Source: Streptococcus zalophi (GTDB lineage: Bacteria > Bacillota > Bacilli > Lactobacillales > Streptococcaceae). Taken from it: DNA of 64,000 nucleotides. The stretch is from contig NZ_JAENBP010000002.1 of assembly GCF_016481285.1 (NCBI RefSeq), positions 186,001 through 250,000 on the forward strand. Direction: 5' to 3'. Shown here piece by piece: positions 1 through 10,839 of this stretch (its first letter is position 1; each line of letters starts with the position of its first letter). The notes under the pieces are model-generated. The model was not told where the DNA came from. It saw only the letters and a program-made list of their open reading frames with translations, and searched no databases. A program made the translations under genes and the position numbers.

Positions 1-1294
1 TGGCAACTGATATATCATTAATCCCTTTAATCAAATCAAAAAACTTATTCTTTGTTTTTTCGTAATACTTTTGACTAATATACCTAGCTATATCTGAATT
101 TTCTAAGTATTGTGTTAATATATTGATATCATTGACTGATGATATGCTTTTGTATTGATTTTCAATGTAATCTTTTACACTACTTATTTGTTCTTTGCTC
201 ATAGGAAAAGATAGTCGAAATATTAATAGTAAATCTATTGATGTGATGGAATGAATAGTTTTGTAAAAAGCTCTTATCACCTCAGTCTTTTCTACCTTAT
301 CCATAATTCTCTCTTTATACAGTAAAGCTAGAATTTCATATGTTGATGAAGAATATATTTCATAATCATCTCCATTTTTGATAAGTTCTGTTAACAAGTT
401 GCAGTGTTTTTCAATAGTTTCTAAACTAGGAGTTTCTTTATTTAACAAGAAATCTATAGACTCTATGACAAAATCTGAAATCCAATGATTAAAATAGCTT
501 TTTATCTGCTTAAGCAACGGATGTGTCCACAGAGAATAATCCGGTATTGCACTGCCACCACCAGAAAACATAGGTAATATTTCACCATCTCTAATCGAAA
601 TTTGAAGTGTATCCAATAGAGTGTTCTCCTGCCATGTCAAGTTTATATCTCTATCAAGAGATTGAAAACCAAAGCAATTAGCAGATAATAAATTCTCTCC
701 GTATTTTTCGAAAAAATCATCCGAGACATCATAAACAACTTTATTCAAGTTATCTTCTATATTCTGTTTAGCTTGCTCAAAACCAAGTATACTGATTTGA
801 TTTAAATATAATAAAATGTCTTCTTTCTCATAATCAAAAGCTTCCATATTAATTGCTTGATGAAAATTTCTTTGATTTATAAACCTATTATCAACTGTGT
901 AATTTGAGTTATTCCCTGAGTTTTCTAATTTTGTGAGCCATACTATTAAAAATAAAATCTTACAAAAATCTGTTTTAATTTTTAAGGAACCGCTTTCTCT
1001 TTCCACTGCTCCAACATAATATTTTGATATTAAATATATTTCTCGAAGTAATAATATATCAAAATGAAAGTCCTTATTGCATACATCTAAAATCTTAAGA
1101 AAATAAGTCATGATTCGGATCAGAGGATTACTTCTATTTTGAAATTCAGAAAAAGACTTAATATCAGATAATTCAAAGTTATCTTCAAAATAGTCAATAA
1201 GCCATTGCCATTCTTGACTGTGCTCTAAGATACCATCTACAAACTTAACATGTATTTCATGTTCTAAATAATTTTTATGCTTAATATTTGACAA
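1..1294 (-). CDS. Unrecognised large helical protein, C-terminus cut by the window edge
   Basis: This reading frame is open from a TTG start at 1294 to the window edge, giving about 431 residues with no stop reached, so the C-terminus is missing. The start is supported by an AGGAGG at 1308-1303, 8 nt upstream, and by a promoter at 1379-1351. The protein starts MSNIKHKNYLEHE. It is rich in Ile, Leu, Lys, Asn and Asp and looks soluble and mostly helical, with no signal peptide, membrane segment, P-loop or nuclease motif that I can see. A glycine-rich FSGGGSAIPD turn lies in its middle. Its DNA is very AT-rich (about 24 percent GC in the first 120 bases). I do not recognise the family. Its place just beyond the 3' end of guaA suggests it belongs to an inserted island, possibly of defence type, but that is inference. 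Confidence 0.75.
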   Translation of the reverse strand, partial: MSNIKHKNYLEHEIHVKFVDGILEHSQEWQWLIDYFEDNFELSDIKSFSEFQNRSNPLIRIMTYFLKILDVCNKDFHFDILLLREIYLISKYYVGAVERESGSLKIKTDFCKILFLIVWLTKLENSGNNSNYTVDNRFINQRNFHQAINMEAFDYEKEDILLYLNQISILGFEQAKQNIEDNLNKVVYDVSDDFFEKYGENLLSANCFGFQSLDRDINLTWQENTLLDTLQISIRDGEILPMFSGGGSAIPDYSLWTHPLLKQIKSYFNHWISDFVIESIDFLLNKETPSLETIEKHCNLLTELIKNGDDYEIYSSSTYEILALLYKERIMDKVEKTEVIRAFYKTIHSITSIDLLLIFRLSFPMSKEQISSVKDYIENQYKSISSVNDINILTQYLENSDIARYISQKYYEKTKNKFFDLIKGINDISVA

Positions 1295-1350
1295 TTATAT
1301 ATCCTCCTAACTACTGAAAAATTTCTTTTTATTCACTAACTTTTAAAAAT

Positions 1351-1379
1351 AGTATATAGCTTTTTAATTAAACTGATAA
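1351..1379 (-). promoter_or_regulatory. Promoter of the unknown edge gene
   Basis: On the minus strand TTATCA and TATACT are separated by exactly 17 nt, with a start site expected near 1344. This gives a leader of about 50 nt before the AGGAGG and TTG start, so the gene is expressed independently of guaA upstream. Confidence 0.5.
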
Positions 1380-1401
1380 ATCTTTTACTAAAACACAATT
1401 A

Positions 1402-1421
1402 CCCTAGTCAAAAGACTAGGG
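1402..1421. other. Perfect 8-bp stem-loop downstream of guaA
   Basis: CCCTAGTC and GACTAGGG flank a 4-nt loop. It is the only strong hairpin between guaA and the edge gene, so it may end guaA transcription on the minus strand. The sequence after it (TAATTGTGTTTT) is a poor U-tract, so intrinsic termination would be weak. Confidence 0.45.
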
Positions 1422-1553
1422 CTATAACACTTTTCTAAACCACTAAGAAGTATTCCTCAAATTATTCTTTTAACTTCTTCACCAAATTTTGTCCCGGCCG
1501 TTTAATTCAATGGGGCAAAAATCTTTATATTAAGCCACCTCTATGATTCTCCC

Positions 1554-3119
1554 CTACTCCCACTCTACTGTTGCTGGTGGTTTACTGGTAATATCATAGA
1601 CGATGCGGTTAACGTGGTCTACTTCATTAACGATACGGACTGAAATTTTTTGAAGAACATCCCAAGGGATTTTAGCAAAGTCTGCTGTCATCCCATCAAC
1701 TGATGTGATGGCTCTAATTGCAATGGTATAGTCGTAGGTACGACCATCTCCCATAACTCCAACTGAGCGTACACCGGTATTAACGGTGAAGTATTGCCAG
1801 ATGTCACGGTCAAGTCCTGCTGCTGCTATTTCTTCACGCAAAATAGCATCTGATTCACGAACGGTTTTTAAGCGTTCTTCAGTGATTTCACCAATGACAC
1901 GAATGGCTAATCCTGGTCCTGGGAATGGTTGGCGCCAAACAATCTCATCAGGCATACCAAGTGCCGTTCCAAGCGCACGTACTTCATCTTTAAAGAGCGT
2001 GTTTAAGGGCTCAATTAGTTCAAATTGCATGTCTTCAGGCAGTCCACCAACATTGTGGTGTGACTTGATGGTTTGCGCTGTCTCTGTACCTGACTCGATA
2101 ATATCAGTATAAAGAGTCCCTTGTGCAAGGAAGCTCACGTCTTTAAGTTTACTTGCCTCATCATCAAAGACATAGACAAACTCGTTACCAATGATTTTAC
2201 GTTTTTTTTCAGGATCATCAACCCCTGCTAGTTTATCAAGGAAACGTTTTTGTGCATCCACTTTAATGATGTTAAGGCCAAACTTGCCACCAAGCATCTC
2301 CATGACTTGCTCAGCTTCGCCTTTACGAAGTAAGCCATGGTCAACAAAGATAGATGTCAATTGGTCACCAATTGCTTTTTGAAGAAGAACACCGACAACT
2401 GACGAGTCCACACCACCAGAAAGACCAAGAAGGACTTTTTTATCTCCAACTTTTTCACGGATTTTTTGGATTTCAAGGTCGATGAAATTATCCATAGACC
2501 AGCTACGTGATGCACCGCAGATTGTGACAGCAAAGTTTTTAAGAATGTCATTGCCGTATACAGAATGACGCACTTCTGGATGGAATTGAATACCATAGAG
2601 GTGTTTTTCAGTGTTTTCAATAGCTGCAAAAGGACAATCAAGTGATTCACCAGTCTTTACAAATCCATGAGGAATTTCTGTGACCGCATCACCATGACTC
2701 ATAAGAACAATTTGTTCTTGTGGTGTGTTTTCAAATAATTGAGAGGCTTGTGTCAGATTCAATTGTGATTGACCATACTCACGATTCCCTGCTGTTCCAG
2801 CTGGTACCACTTTTCCACCAAGTGTGTGAGTGATTAACTGCATCCCATAACAAATCCCAAGAACTGGAATTCCCAACTCTAAAATTTCTGGGTCAATTTT
2901 AAAACTATCTTCTTCATAAACTGAATTAGGTCCTCCAGATAGGACAATACCAATCGGGTTAATGGCGCGCACTTCTTCTGCAGAAATCTTGTGGCTCATC
3001 AACTCAGAAAAAATGCCTAACTCACGGATACGACGTGTAATCAACTGATTATACTGACTACCGTAATCTAGGACAATAATTTTTTCAACATCATTTAACA
3101 TACTAGCAACTGTGCTCAT
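1554..3119 (-). CDS. guaA: GMP synthase (glutamine-hydrolysing)
   Basis: GuaA converts XMP to GMP using ATP and glutamine, the last step of de novo GMP synthesis in the cytoplasm. The N-terminal class I glutamine amidotransferase domain carries the nucleophile Cys90 in GICYGMQ and a later HPEV. The ATP-pyrophosphatase P-loop SGGVDSS follows near residue 230, and the C-terminal dimerisation domain ends in [10 protein letters not shown] start it at the ATG at 3119 (521 aa, usual family length), behind an AAGGGAA ribosome site. A start 51 nt further up would lie inside the likely -10 element. The 3' end of guaA is a known attachment site for genomic islands, and an unrelated AT-rich gene lies just beyond it here. 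Confidence 0.97.
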   Translation of the reverse strand: MSTVASMLNDVEKIIVLDYGSQYNQLITRRIRELGIFSELMSHKISAEEVRAINPIGIVLSGGPNSVYEEDSFKIDPEILELGIPVLGICYGMQLITHTLGGKVVPAGTAGNREYGQSQLNLTQASQLFENTPQEQIVLMSHGDAVTEIPHGFVKTGESLDCPFAAIENTEKHLYGIQFHPEVRHSVYGNDILKNFAVTICGASRSWSMDNFIDLEIQKIREKVGDKKVLLGLSGGVDSSVVGVLLQKAIGDQLTSIFVDHGLLRKGEAEQVMEMLGGKFGLNIIKVDAQKRFLDKLAGVDDPEKKRKIIGNEFVYVFDDEASKLKDVSFLAQGTLYTDIIESGTETAQTIKSHHNVGGLPEDMQFELIEPLNTLFKDEVRALGTALGMPDEIVWRQPFPGPGLAIRVIGEITEERLKTVRESDAILREEIAAAGLDRDIWQYFTVNTGVRSVGVMGDGRTYDYTIAIRAITSVDGMTADFAKIPWDVLQKISVRIVNEVDHVNRIVYDITSKPPATVEWE

Positions 3120-3160
3120 GGGTTCCCTTTCTCTTGTTGTTAAAAACAACCTTTTTTGAT

Positions 3161-3169
3161 ATTTTACCA
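3161..3169 (-). promoter_or_regulatory. Extended -10 of guaA
   Basis: The minus strand reads TGGTAAAAT, an extended -10 (TGn plus hexamer), with no clear -35. The start site would be near 3154. A small GTTGTT/AACAAC hairpin at 3136-3150 lies in the leader. I see no purine riboswitch. Confidence 0.4.
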
Positions 3170-3253
3170 TATTTTTAAGTATTACACACTGTAAAATATA
3201 ATCTTTTTTATATTTGACACTTCTTTAATAAGATATAAAATTTAACTTTTTAC

Positions 3254-3282
3254 AATAAAAAGAGTCAGCTAAAAGCCGACTC
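3254..3282 (-). terminator. Terminator of the Bsp-repeat gene
   Basis: A 9-bp stem (one mismatch) of GAGTCGGCT with AGCTGACTC around a 3-nt loop, followed by TTTTTATTG on the minus strand, starts 4 nt after the stop codon. Confidence 0.85.
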
Positions 3283-3286
3283 CTTT

Positions 3287-6200
3287 TTAGTCTGTAATTT
3301 TGATGAAAGGAACTCCCACACCTTGAACATCTTCTGGTGCATGACTACGTTCAGCAAACAACCTAGCTGTTGGATACCAACCTGTATTTTGACGACTCCA
3401 AGGATCTGTGACGTAAGTCATACCATTTTGATAGCCTTTTAAAACAAGTTCATGTGAACCATTGCTGACAAATTTATTATTTTGGACAGCAGCAAGAACA
3501 TAATGTCCTGTTTTAAGATTGTCCTCTAATTGTTTTTGTGAGCCTAGAACAGCTGATTTAAAGCCGTAAGCCTTATTAGCTTGCAAAATACCAAGAGCAG
3601 ACGTTCCAGCAAATTTGCGGTTAAATTCTTGTGTTTGGTTGTATAAGTAGTCCGCGACATTATACGGTTTAATATCCTTACCACTTAAAGCAGAATAAAC
3701 CATGCTTAAAGCTGTTGGGACACAGCCTGTTACACCCAGGCTTTGGCCACCATAGTATTTACCACTCCATCTAGAATCCCATTGAAGATAATAAGGCATA
3801 TTGTTATAGTCTGTCCTTTTAACCGTTTGTGTGGTAGCTGTGACAAAATACATCTTGCCATTTTGTTTTTGATAAACATGGATATGATAAGTTCCAGTAT
3901 CTGAATGATTAACAACATTAAACATGCCATTGGCTTGGAGATACTCTTTAGAAGCACTATACCATCTCAAGTCATTTTGACCATTTTTTTCTGACCAGAC
4001 AGCATAGACAACATCACCATCTGAATAAAGATTATCTACTTTTAGTTGATGAACACCAGTGCCAAGATAGTTTACACTGGCTTTACTTGGATTAACACCT
4101 TTTTCAAAATGGTATTTCCCTAAATCATAACCAATTTGTTTACCATTACTCAAAGTTAGATAAGTATGAACCGTGTAATCACCAACGACATTATGATGAT
4201 ATTTACCACTAACCGGAATAGTCACTTGGTTTGCACCTGTTGGTCTTAAGACATACCAGTGAATATTTTCTTGATTTTTTTCTGACCAAGCAGCCACTTT
4301 AAATATTGTCACATCATAAGAATCATCAGGAATAGTAATCACAACATCAAGTGATGCCTGATTAGGCTTATGATTTTTAACAATAACCATTGGATTAGAA
4401 GGTCTAACATCACCAGCATTAAAACCTTTCGCATCAGCAAGACCAACCAAACGATTTTGTTCTAACTGGCTTTTACCATAGATATGGACATTATAGTGAC
4501 CTGAGTCAAAATGATGATTTTTGATTGAAACAATCACTTGATATTTTGTATCAGAAAGTTTTGTTGTTTTGTACCACTTCAAATCATCTTGTCCTTTATT
4601 TGCTGACCAAACTGGAACAATAATTTGATTGATATAATAAGGTACCTCACTAACAGTAACTGTATAGTTGGCATCAGCATTTTTAACAATTTCTGTTGTT
4701 ACAGAAGGTTTTTCAATAGTATACTGTCTACCTGTTAAGCCTTGAAAACGACCATTATTATAGTAAGTGTGAATGTGATAAGTACCATATCCCTTGTGAT
4801 TAGTATAACTTGCTAAGGCATTTCCACTTTGGTTAGCTTGATACCATTTGAGATCATCTTGTCCTTTATCGTCAGACCAAACGGCATAGAAAACTTTTCC
4901 TAAATCAGAAACAATATTTGATGATAAAGAAAGAGATAAACCATTTGGTGTCATTTTGACATCAACATCATTTTTAATCTTTGATTTATCGATTAAAAGC
5001 TTGCCAAGGTTGCTACCAAAAGTTTTATTATCATTATAAGTTGTATAGACATGAACATTGTAGTTATCACTACTATTACTATGATCAAGAATTGAGATAC
5101 TTACCTTAGCTTTACTATTTGTAAGATGAGGTTGATACCACTTCAAATCATCTTGTCCCTTATTATCTGACCAAACAGCTATGCGTACTTGGTTAACGTT
5201 TTTTATAGACTCACTGGCATCAATAACAACATCAAAGGTAGGTTTGTACTTATCGTAGTTTTCAATTTTTATTTTGGCATTATAAAGTGTTTTAGGATGA
5301 TAGTCAAATCCCTCAGTCGTCTTTATTCCAATCATTGATTTTGTCACCTGACTGTGGGCATATAAATGAACACTATAGTGTCCCGTTACGAATTGATGAT
5401 TAGCTAAATCAAGCACAAGACTGTATGTAGAAGGTGATACCTTAGAAGCCTTATACCATTTTAAATCATCTTGACCATTTTGATTAGACCAGATAGGAAT
5501 AATAATTTCTGTCAGTTGTTGTGAAACATTTGTCACATTAATCTTATATTGACGATCATTAAGTGTTTCAATGGTAGCATCAACTTTTGGAAAATCAATC
5601 GTAATGGTTCTTGCATTTAAACCTTTTATTACACCGTTTGTGTTGGAATAAGTGTGAATATGATAAAGCCCATAAGAACGATGATTAGAAAAATCAGCAT
5701 AAGAAACACCACCAGTTCCAGCTGTGTACCAGACCAAATCATCTTGTCCTTTACTATCTGACCAAACAGCAAATTTAATCAGTGTATTATCAGGTATTTG
5801 AGGTTGATACTGAATTCTTAAACCATTAGAACCGATGGTTACATCTGTGATTACATTAACTTCAGATGATTGATTGCTGGATCTAAAAGCACCATCTCCC
5901 TTAGTTGAATGCTCAACTTGTTCTTCTATTGTTTGATTATCAGATTTATCAAGAGCTTCTTCAGTAACATCAGAAATAGAATGTAGTTCATCAAGAGATG
6001 AACTGTTTGAATTAGGATTTTCATTAGTGTTAATGGCAGATTCTTCACTTTCTTCTCTGTCATTCTCATGAGTGTTAGTTTCTACTTCCTCTAAGACTGT
6101 CTCTTCTTGTTTTATATTATTATCAAAAACTGTCTGAGAATTATCTAACGTTTCATCAATTAATTCTATTGGTGATTCAGTATTTATATTGCTTTCACCT

Positions 6201-6292
6201 GTAGCATCATCGGCCATAACAGATGGAGCAAACATAATCATAGAAATTATTAATGAAATGTATAAATAGGATTTAATCCTTTTACACTGCAT
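3287..6292 (-). CDS. Secreted GBS Bsp-like repeat protein with C-terminal C39-type peptidase domain
   Basis: The product is a 1001-aa exported protein. Residues 1-26 are a signal peptide ending VMA. An acidic Ser/Glu/Asn-rich linker runs to about residue 150. Seven GBS Bsp-like repeats, each marked by a WS..GQDDLKWY core, follow at roughly residues 176, 267, 372, 469, 561, 666 and 766. The sixth is degenerate (KNQENIHWY). From about residue 831 there is a papain-like C39 domain with Cys in TGCVPTAL, His in SHELVL and Asp in TDPWS. It has no LPXTG or membrane anchor. The start at 6292 has GGAGG 9 nt upstream, and a longer ATG start would precede the promoter. It probably binds or cuts peptide or cell-wall material at the surface; the substrate is unknown. 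Confidence 0.85.
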   Translation of the reverse strand: MQCKRIKSYLYISLIISMIMFAPSVMADDATGESNINTESPIELIDETLDNSQTVFDNNIKQEETVLEEVETNTHENDREESEESAINTNENPNSNSSSLDELHSISDVTEEALDKSDNQTIEEQVEHSTKGDGAFRSSNQSSEVNVITDVTIGSNGLRIQYQPQIPDNTLIKFAVWSDSKGQDDLVWYTAGTGGVSYADFSNHRSYGLYHIHTYSNTNGVIKGLNARTITIDFPKVDATIETLNDRQYKINVTNVSQQLTEIIIPIWSNQNGQDDLKWYKASKVSPSTYSLVLDLANHQFVTGHYSVHLYAHSQVTKSMIGIKTTEGFDYHPKTLYNAKIKIENYDKYKPTFDVVIDASESIKNVNQVRIAVWSDNKGQDDLKWYQPHLTNSKAKVSISILDHSNSSDNYNVHVYTTYNDNKTFGSNLGKLLIDKSKIKNDVDVKMTPNGLSLSLSSNIVSDLGKVFYAVWSDDKGQDDLKWYQANQSGNALASYTNHKGYGTYHIHTYYNNGRFQGLTGRQYTIEKPSVTTEIVKNADANYTVTVSEVPYYINQIIVPVWSANKGQDDLKWYKTTKLSDTKYQVIVSIKNHHFDSGHYNVHIYGKSQLEQNRLVGLADAKGFNAGDVRPSNPMVIVKNHKPNQASLDVVITIPDDSYDVTIFKVAAWSEKNQENIHWYVLRPTGANQVTIPVSGKYHHNVVGDYTVHTYLTLSNGKQIGYDLGKYHFEKGVNPSKASVNYLGTGVHQLKVDNLYSDGDVVYAVWSEKNGQNDLRWYSASKEYLQANGMFNVVNHSDTGTYHIHVYQKQNGKMYFVTATTQTVKRTDYNNMPYYLQWDSRWSGKYYGGQSLGVTGCVPTALSMVYSALSGKDIKPYNVADYLYNQTQEFNRKFAGTSALGILQANKAYGFKSAVLGSQKQLEDNLKTGHYVLAAVQNNKFVSNGSHELVLKGYQNGMTYVTDPWSRQNTGWYPTARLFAERSHAPEDVQGVGVPFIKITD
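3950..5785 (-). repeat. Seven tandem Bsp-like repeat units inside the secreted protein
   Basis: Units spaced about 270-315 nt apart encode the WSxxxGQDDLKWY core followed by HIHTY, VHLYA, VHVYT or similar strands. The near-identical GGACAAGATGATTT cores on the coding strand could allow recombination and changes in repeat number. Confidence 0.85.
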
Positions 6293-6323
6293 AATATTAC
6301 CTCCAAGATATGATTCTAAAATC

Positions 6324-6352
6324 ATTATACTACTGCTGAGAGTATTTGGCAA
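6324..6352 (-). promoter_or_regulatory. Promoter of the Bsp-repeat gene
   Basis: TTGCCA, 17 nt, TATAAT on the minus strand, with a start near 6317. It lies between the srtA terminator and the gene and fixes the start codon at 6292 rather than the in-frame ATG at 6352. Confidence 0.75.
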
Positions 6353-6354
6353 AT

Positions 6355-6387
6355 AAATATAAAAAGAGAGATGCTAGGCACCTCTCT
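6355..6387 (-). terminator. Terminator of gyrA-srtA
   Basis: A 10-bp stem (AGAGAGGTGC with GCATCTCTCT, one G-U type mismatch, loop CTA) followed by TTTTTATATTTA begins about 6 nt after the srtA stop on the minus strand. Confidence 0.8.
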
Positions 6388-6393
6388 TTAGAT

Positions 6394-7134
6394 TTATAAC
6401 GAAATTTGATTGTATTGTTTTTCAAAAGCTTTTAAGATTGATTGATCAGCATCATCAAAAGCAATCTCTTCTGTTAATTCACCATAAACAATGGTACGAT
6501 AAGTTGCCTCAGCATCCGTACAGGTAACAAGAGTAATCTGATTTTTTCCTTCAACATCATAGACCACATCGACCCTATCAGGAGTCACTTGCTCTACCAT
6601 GTTAATAGTGTAGACATACACTTTTTCTTTATCTGTCAGATATATCTTCATGCCTTCTTTGGCATTATCCAAAGGAGAAAAGAGCATCTGCGAAGACCCT
6701 GTTAAACCAAACACATGATGACTAGCAAGCGCATAATTGCCTTGCCCCATCACTTGATCTTCTTTCATGGTTCCAGCACCATAACTTAGTGCGATGTTAT
6801 CCAGTCCTTTAAAGATTGGAAGATTAAGTTCTAAATCAGGAATTGCAATACCACCAATAACAGGTAAATCCTGTGCATTCATTTGTGCAGCAAGGACTGC
6901 TTCAACATTTAAAGATTCAACATCCTCAAATTTAAAGGTTGATTTAGCTTTCTTATTTTTATCAATATCTTTTTTATCAACTTTGGTAACCTGGTATTTA
7001 TTGGTGTTCCAAGCAATAAGAGTGTTTCTGATTGGTTTATTGAAAATAAGTGCTAAACCAACTAGAAAGAGGAGGAAAACAAGTGTATTGACTAGAATCC
7101 TTTTTATCTTAGAATGTTTTTTATTTCTATTCAT
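6394..7134 (-). CDS. srtA: Sortase A (class A housekeeping sortase)
   Basis: SrtA is a membrane transpeptidase that cuts LPXTG surface proteins and joins them to lipid II. It has 246 residues: a basic N-terminus, one membrane helix at about 14-31, then the sortase barrel. The catalytic residues visible are His139 (ASHH), Cys205 (TLVTCT) and Arg213 (TYRT). It overlaps the end of gyrA by 8 nt, so it is probably cotranscribed with gyrA, the usual arrangement in streptococci. The next gene downstream encodes a secreted protein that has no sorting signal. Confidence 0.95.
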   Translation of the reverse strand: MNRNKKHSKIKRILVNTLVFLLFLVGLALIFNKPIRNTLIAWNTNKYQVTKVDKKDIDKNKKAKSTFKFEDVESLNVEAVLAAQMNAQDLPVIGGIAIPDLELNLPIFKGLDNIALSYGAGTMKEDQVMGQGNYALASHHVFGLTGSSQMLFSPLDNAKEGMKIYLTDKEKVYVYTINMVEQVTPDRVDVVYDVEGKNQITLVTCTDAEATYRTIVYGELTEEIAFDDADQSILKAFEKQYNQISL

Positions 7135-9598
7135 TTCTTACTGTCTCATTCCCTTCTTCTAAAATTTCATCAGTTTCTTCAGAATCAACTAAAGCAAATG
7201 TCATAATTTTGGCATTATCATCAAGTCGCATGACTTTAACACCTTGAGTGGAGCGACCAGTTTGAGAAATACTGTCAATACTTGTTCTGATGATAACACC
7301 AGTATCAGTAATAATAACAATATCTTCATGACCATCAACCGTTGTTAGACCAGCAAGAATACCATTTTTTTCTGTGATATTAGCAGTCTTCATTCCTTTA
7401 CCACCACGATGTTTCGTAGGATATTCAGTGGCACTGGTTCGTTTTCCGTAACCTTTTTCGGTGATAATGAGTACTTCTTGTTCATCATGAATCGAAGAAG
7501 CACCAACAACAACATCTCCATCTCTTAGATTAATTCCTTTAACGCCTGTTGCATTTCTTCCCATACTTCTAGAATCGGTTTCCTTGAAACGAACAGAATA
7601 ACCTTTTTGTGTCCCCATGATGATATCATTATCACCATCAGTCAGTAACACATTAATTAGTTGATCGTTTTCTTTAAGGTTTAAAGCAATCAGACCATTT
7701 TTTCTGATATTTTTAAAGGCAGATACACTGACACGCTTAATCATACCATATCGTGTAGCGAAGAACAAATATTTGTTCTCAAAGTCCTCTGTCTTAACAT
7801 TAATAATTGTTTGAATTCTTTCATTTTCATCTAATTTTAAAAGATTAACAACGGGAAGACCTTTAGCTGTCCGTCCATACTCTGGAATTTCATAGCCTTT
7901 TAAGCGGTAGACACGTCCAAGATTTGTGAAAAAGAGCATGGTATCATGTGTACTAGTTGAAATAAGTTCTCTCACAAAATCATCATCATTAACACCAGTT
8001 CCCTGTACACCACGGCCACCACGGCGTTGTGAGCGGAATTCATCTTGAGATAAACGTTTAATATAGCCCTTATTTGAGAGAGTGATTAAAACATCTGTTT
8101 CTTCAATCAAGTCTTCATCTTCAAGACTAAGAATTTCTCCAACCATTAATTCTGTACGACGTTTGTCATCGTACTTACGCTTGACCTCATCCAACTCTTC
8201 TTTGATAATCGTTAAAACTCTATGAGGTTTATTGAGAATATCAGTCAAATCAGCAATTAATGCGACAAGATCATCAAATTCTTTTTGAATTTTATCACGT
8301 TCTAAACCTGTTAAACGACGTAGACGCATGTCTAAAATAGCAACACTCTGACGATCAGATAGTTTGAAACGACTTATCAACTCAGCTTTAGCAATGGCAT
8401 CAGTTTCACTATTTCTGATCACTTTAATCACTTCATCAATGTGATCTAAAGCAATTAGTAACCCTTCTAAGATATGAGCTTTTGATTCAGCCTTATCCTT
8501 ATCAAATTGGGTTCTTCTGACAACCACTTCTTTTTGATGATCTATATAGTTATCAAGGATTCGACGAAGTGATAAAATTTTTGGCACACCTTTTTCAATG
8601 GCTAGCATATTAAAACTAAAATTAGTCTGTAAGCTGGTTAATTTGAAGAGGTTATTCAAAATCACGTTAGCACTGGTATCACGTCTTACTTCAATAACAA
8701 AACGCACACCTTCTCTGTTTGATTCATCACGAACGGCAGTAATGCCGTCAATACGTTTTTCTTGAGCCAGCTTAACAATATGCTCATGGATTTTTGTCTT
8801 ATTAACCATGTAAGGAAATTCAGTGACAACAATACGTTCACGACCTGATTTTAGGGTTTCAATTTCAGTTTTAGCACGTAAAACAATGGAACCACGACCA
8901 GTTTCATAGGCTTTATGAATCCCACTTCGACCCATCACTAAAGCGCCTGTTGGAAAATCTGGTCCTGGAATCACTTCCATCAATTCTTTGGTCGTAACTT
9001 CTGGATTGTCCATAACCAGTTTTACTGCTTCAATCGTCTCACCAAGATTATGTGGTGGAATATTTGTTGCCATACCAACTGCAATTCCAGTAGCACCATT
9101 AACAAGAAGATTAGGAAAGCGGGCTGGTAAAACAACTGGTTCTCTTTCACTACCATCATAGTTATCAATAAAGTCAACAGTGTTTTTATTGATATCACGA
9201 AGCATTTCTAACGCTATTTTACTCATACGAGCTTCTGTGTAACGTTGAGCAGCAGCACCGTCCCCATCCATTGATCCGAAGTTCCCATGACCATCTACTA
9301 AAAGATGACGATAACTCCACCACTGAGCCATTCTAACCATTGCTTCATAGATAGAAGAATCACCATGGGGATGGTATTTACCCATAACATCACCAGTGAT
9401 ACGTGCAGATTTTTTATGGGGTTTATCAGGGGTAACACCAAGTTCATTCATCCCATATAAAATACGACGGTGAACAGGTTTTAAACCATCACGAACATCT
9501 GGAAGAGCTCTTGCTACAATAACACTCATTGCATAATCAATGAAACTATTTTTCATTTCACTGGTTAAATTAACATTTATTAGATTTCTGTCTTGCAT
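7127..9598 (-). CDS. gyrA: DNA gyrase subunit A
   Basis: GyrA is the DNA-cleaving subunit of gyrase, which introduces negative supercoils. It has 823 residues. The winged-helix/tower domain carries the catalytic Tyr120 (AAAQRYTEA), and the C-terminal beta-pinwheel includes the GyrA box QRRGGRG. In the quinolone region, Ser81 and Glu85 (GDSSIYEAM) are the sensitive-type residues. The start has AGAGG 9 nt upstream. gyrB is not in the window; the ATPase gene at 58710-60659 is parE. Confidence 0.98.
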   Translation of the reverse strand: MQDRNLINVNLTSEMKNSFIDYAMSVIVARALPDVRDGLKPVHRRILYGMNELGVTPDKPHKKSARITGDVMGKYHPHGDSSIYEAMVRMAQWWSYRHLLVDGHGNFGSMDGDGAAAQRYTEARMSKIALEMLRDINKNTVDFIDNYDGSEREPVVLPARFPNLLVNGATGIAVGMATNIPPHNLGETIEAVKLVMDNPEVTTKELMEVIPGPDFPTGALVMGRSGIHKAYETGRGSIVLRAKTEIETLKSGRERIVVTEFPYMVNKTKIHEHIVKLAQEKRIDGITAVRDESNREGVRFVIEVRRDTSANVILNNLFKLTSLQTNFSFNMLAIEKGVPKILSLRRILDNYIDHQKEVVVRRTQFDKDKAESKAHILEGLLIALDHIDEVIKVIRNSETDAIAKAELISRFKLSDRQSVAILDMRLRRLTGLERDKIQKEFDDLVALIADLTDILNKPHRVLTIIKEELDEVKRKYDDKRRTELMVGEILSLEDEDLIEETDVLITLSNKGYIKRLSQDEFRSQRRGGRGVQGTGVNDDDFVRELISTSTHDTMLFFTNLGRVYRLKGYEIPEYGRTAKGLPVVNLLKLDENERIQTIINVKTEDFENKYLFFATRYGMIKRVSVSAFKNIRKNGLIALNLKENDQLINVLLTDGDNDIIMGTQKGYSVRFKETDSRSMGRNATGVKGINLRDGDVVVGASSIHDEQEVLIITEKGYGKRTSATEYPTKHRGGKGMKTANITEKNGILAGLTTVDGHEDIVIITDTGVIIRTSIDSISQTGRSTQGVKVMRLDDNAKIMTFALVDSEETDEILEEGNETVRNE

Positions 9599-9634
9599 TA
9601 AAAATGCCTCTTTCCTTTGTTAAAAGTCTTAATT

Positions 9635-9643
9635 ATTATACCA
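9635..9643 (-). promoter_or_regulatory. Extended -10 of gyrA
   Basis: TGGTATAAT on the minus strand, about 37 nt upstream of the gyrA ATG, with no good -35. It is divergent from the ldh promoter. Confidence 0.6.
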
Positions 9644-9666
9644 TAAAATGCCTATTTTCTCATCTT

Positions 9667-9680
9667 TGGAACCGTTTTCT
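9667..9680. promoter_or_regulatory. Possible CcpA (cre) site upstream of ldh
   Basis: TGGAACCGTTTTCT matches the cre consensus TGWAANCGNTNWCA at all but two fixed positions. It overlaps a perfect GTTTTC-T-GAAAAC inverted repeat at 9674-9686. It lies 33 nt upstream of the ldh -35, a position that would suit activation by CcpA. The match is weak. Confidence 0.35.
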
Positions 9681-9712
9681 GAAAACATTTGGTATTAATT
9701 TGCCTAAAAACC

Positions 9713-10770
<1,058 letters not shown>

Positions 10771-10771
10771 T

Positions 10772-10832
10772 AAAAAACCTCCAAAATGGAGGTTTTTTTA
10801 TGTTAACAACTTAGGCTAAGAAAGCCTAAGTT
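10772..10832. terminator. Paired bidirectional terminators between ldh and nox
   Basis: The first hairpin (AACCTCC/GGAGGTT, A-tract before and T-tract after, 10772-10799) works in both directions. The second (AACTTAGGCT/AGCCTAAGTT, 10808-10832) is followed by CTTTTTATT on the plus strand. Together they insulate the convergent genes. Confidence 0.85.
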
Positions 10833-10839
10833 CTTTTTA

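Noticed and set aside
1430..1550. Short frames after guaA ending in NLVKKLKE or GTKFGEEVKRII, resembling integrase C-terminal ends
   Set aside because: Only 15-17 codons are open in each frame before stops, with no upstream homologous sequence. Too short to call an integrase remnant.
1786..2112. Open frame of 108 codons opposite guaA
   Set aside because: It lies wholly antisense within guaA, has a composition explained by the guaA codons, and has no ribosome site. The same holds for antisense frames in gyrA, rpsA, parC, parE, pyk and pyrC.
3120..3170. Longer guaA start adding 17 residues
   Set aside because: The upstream start codon falls in the likely -10 element and lacks a ribosome site, and the added residues are not found in the family.
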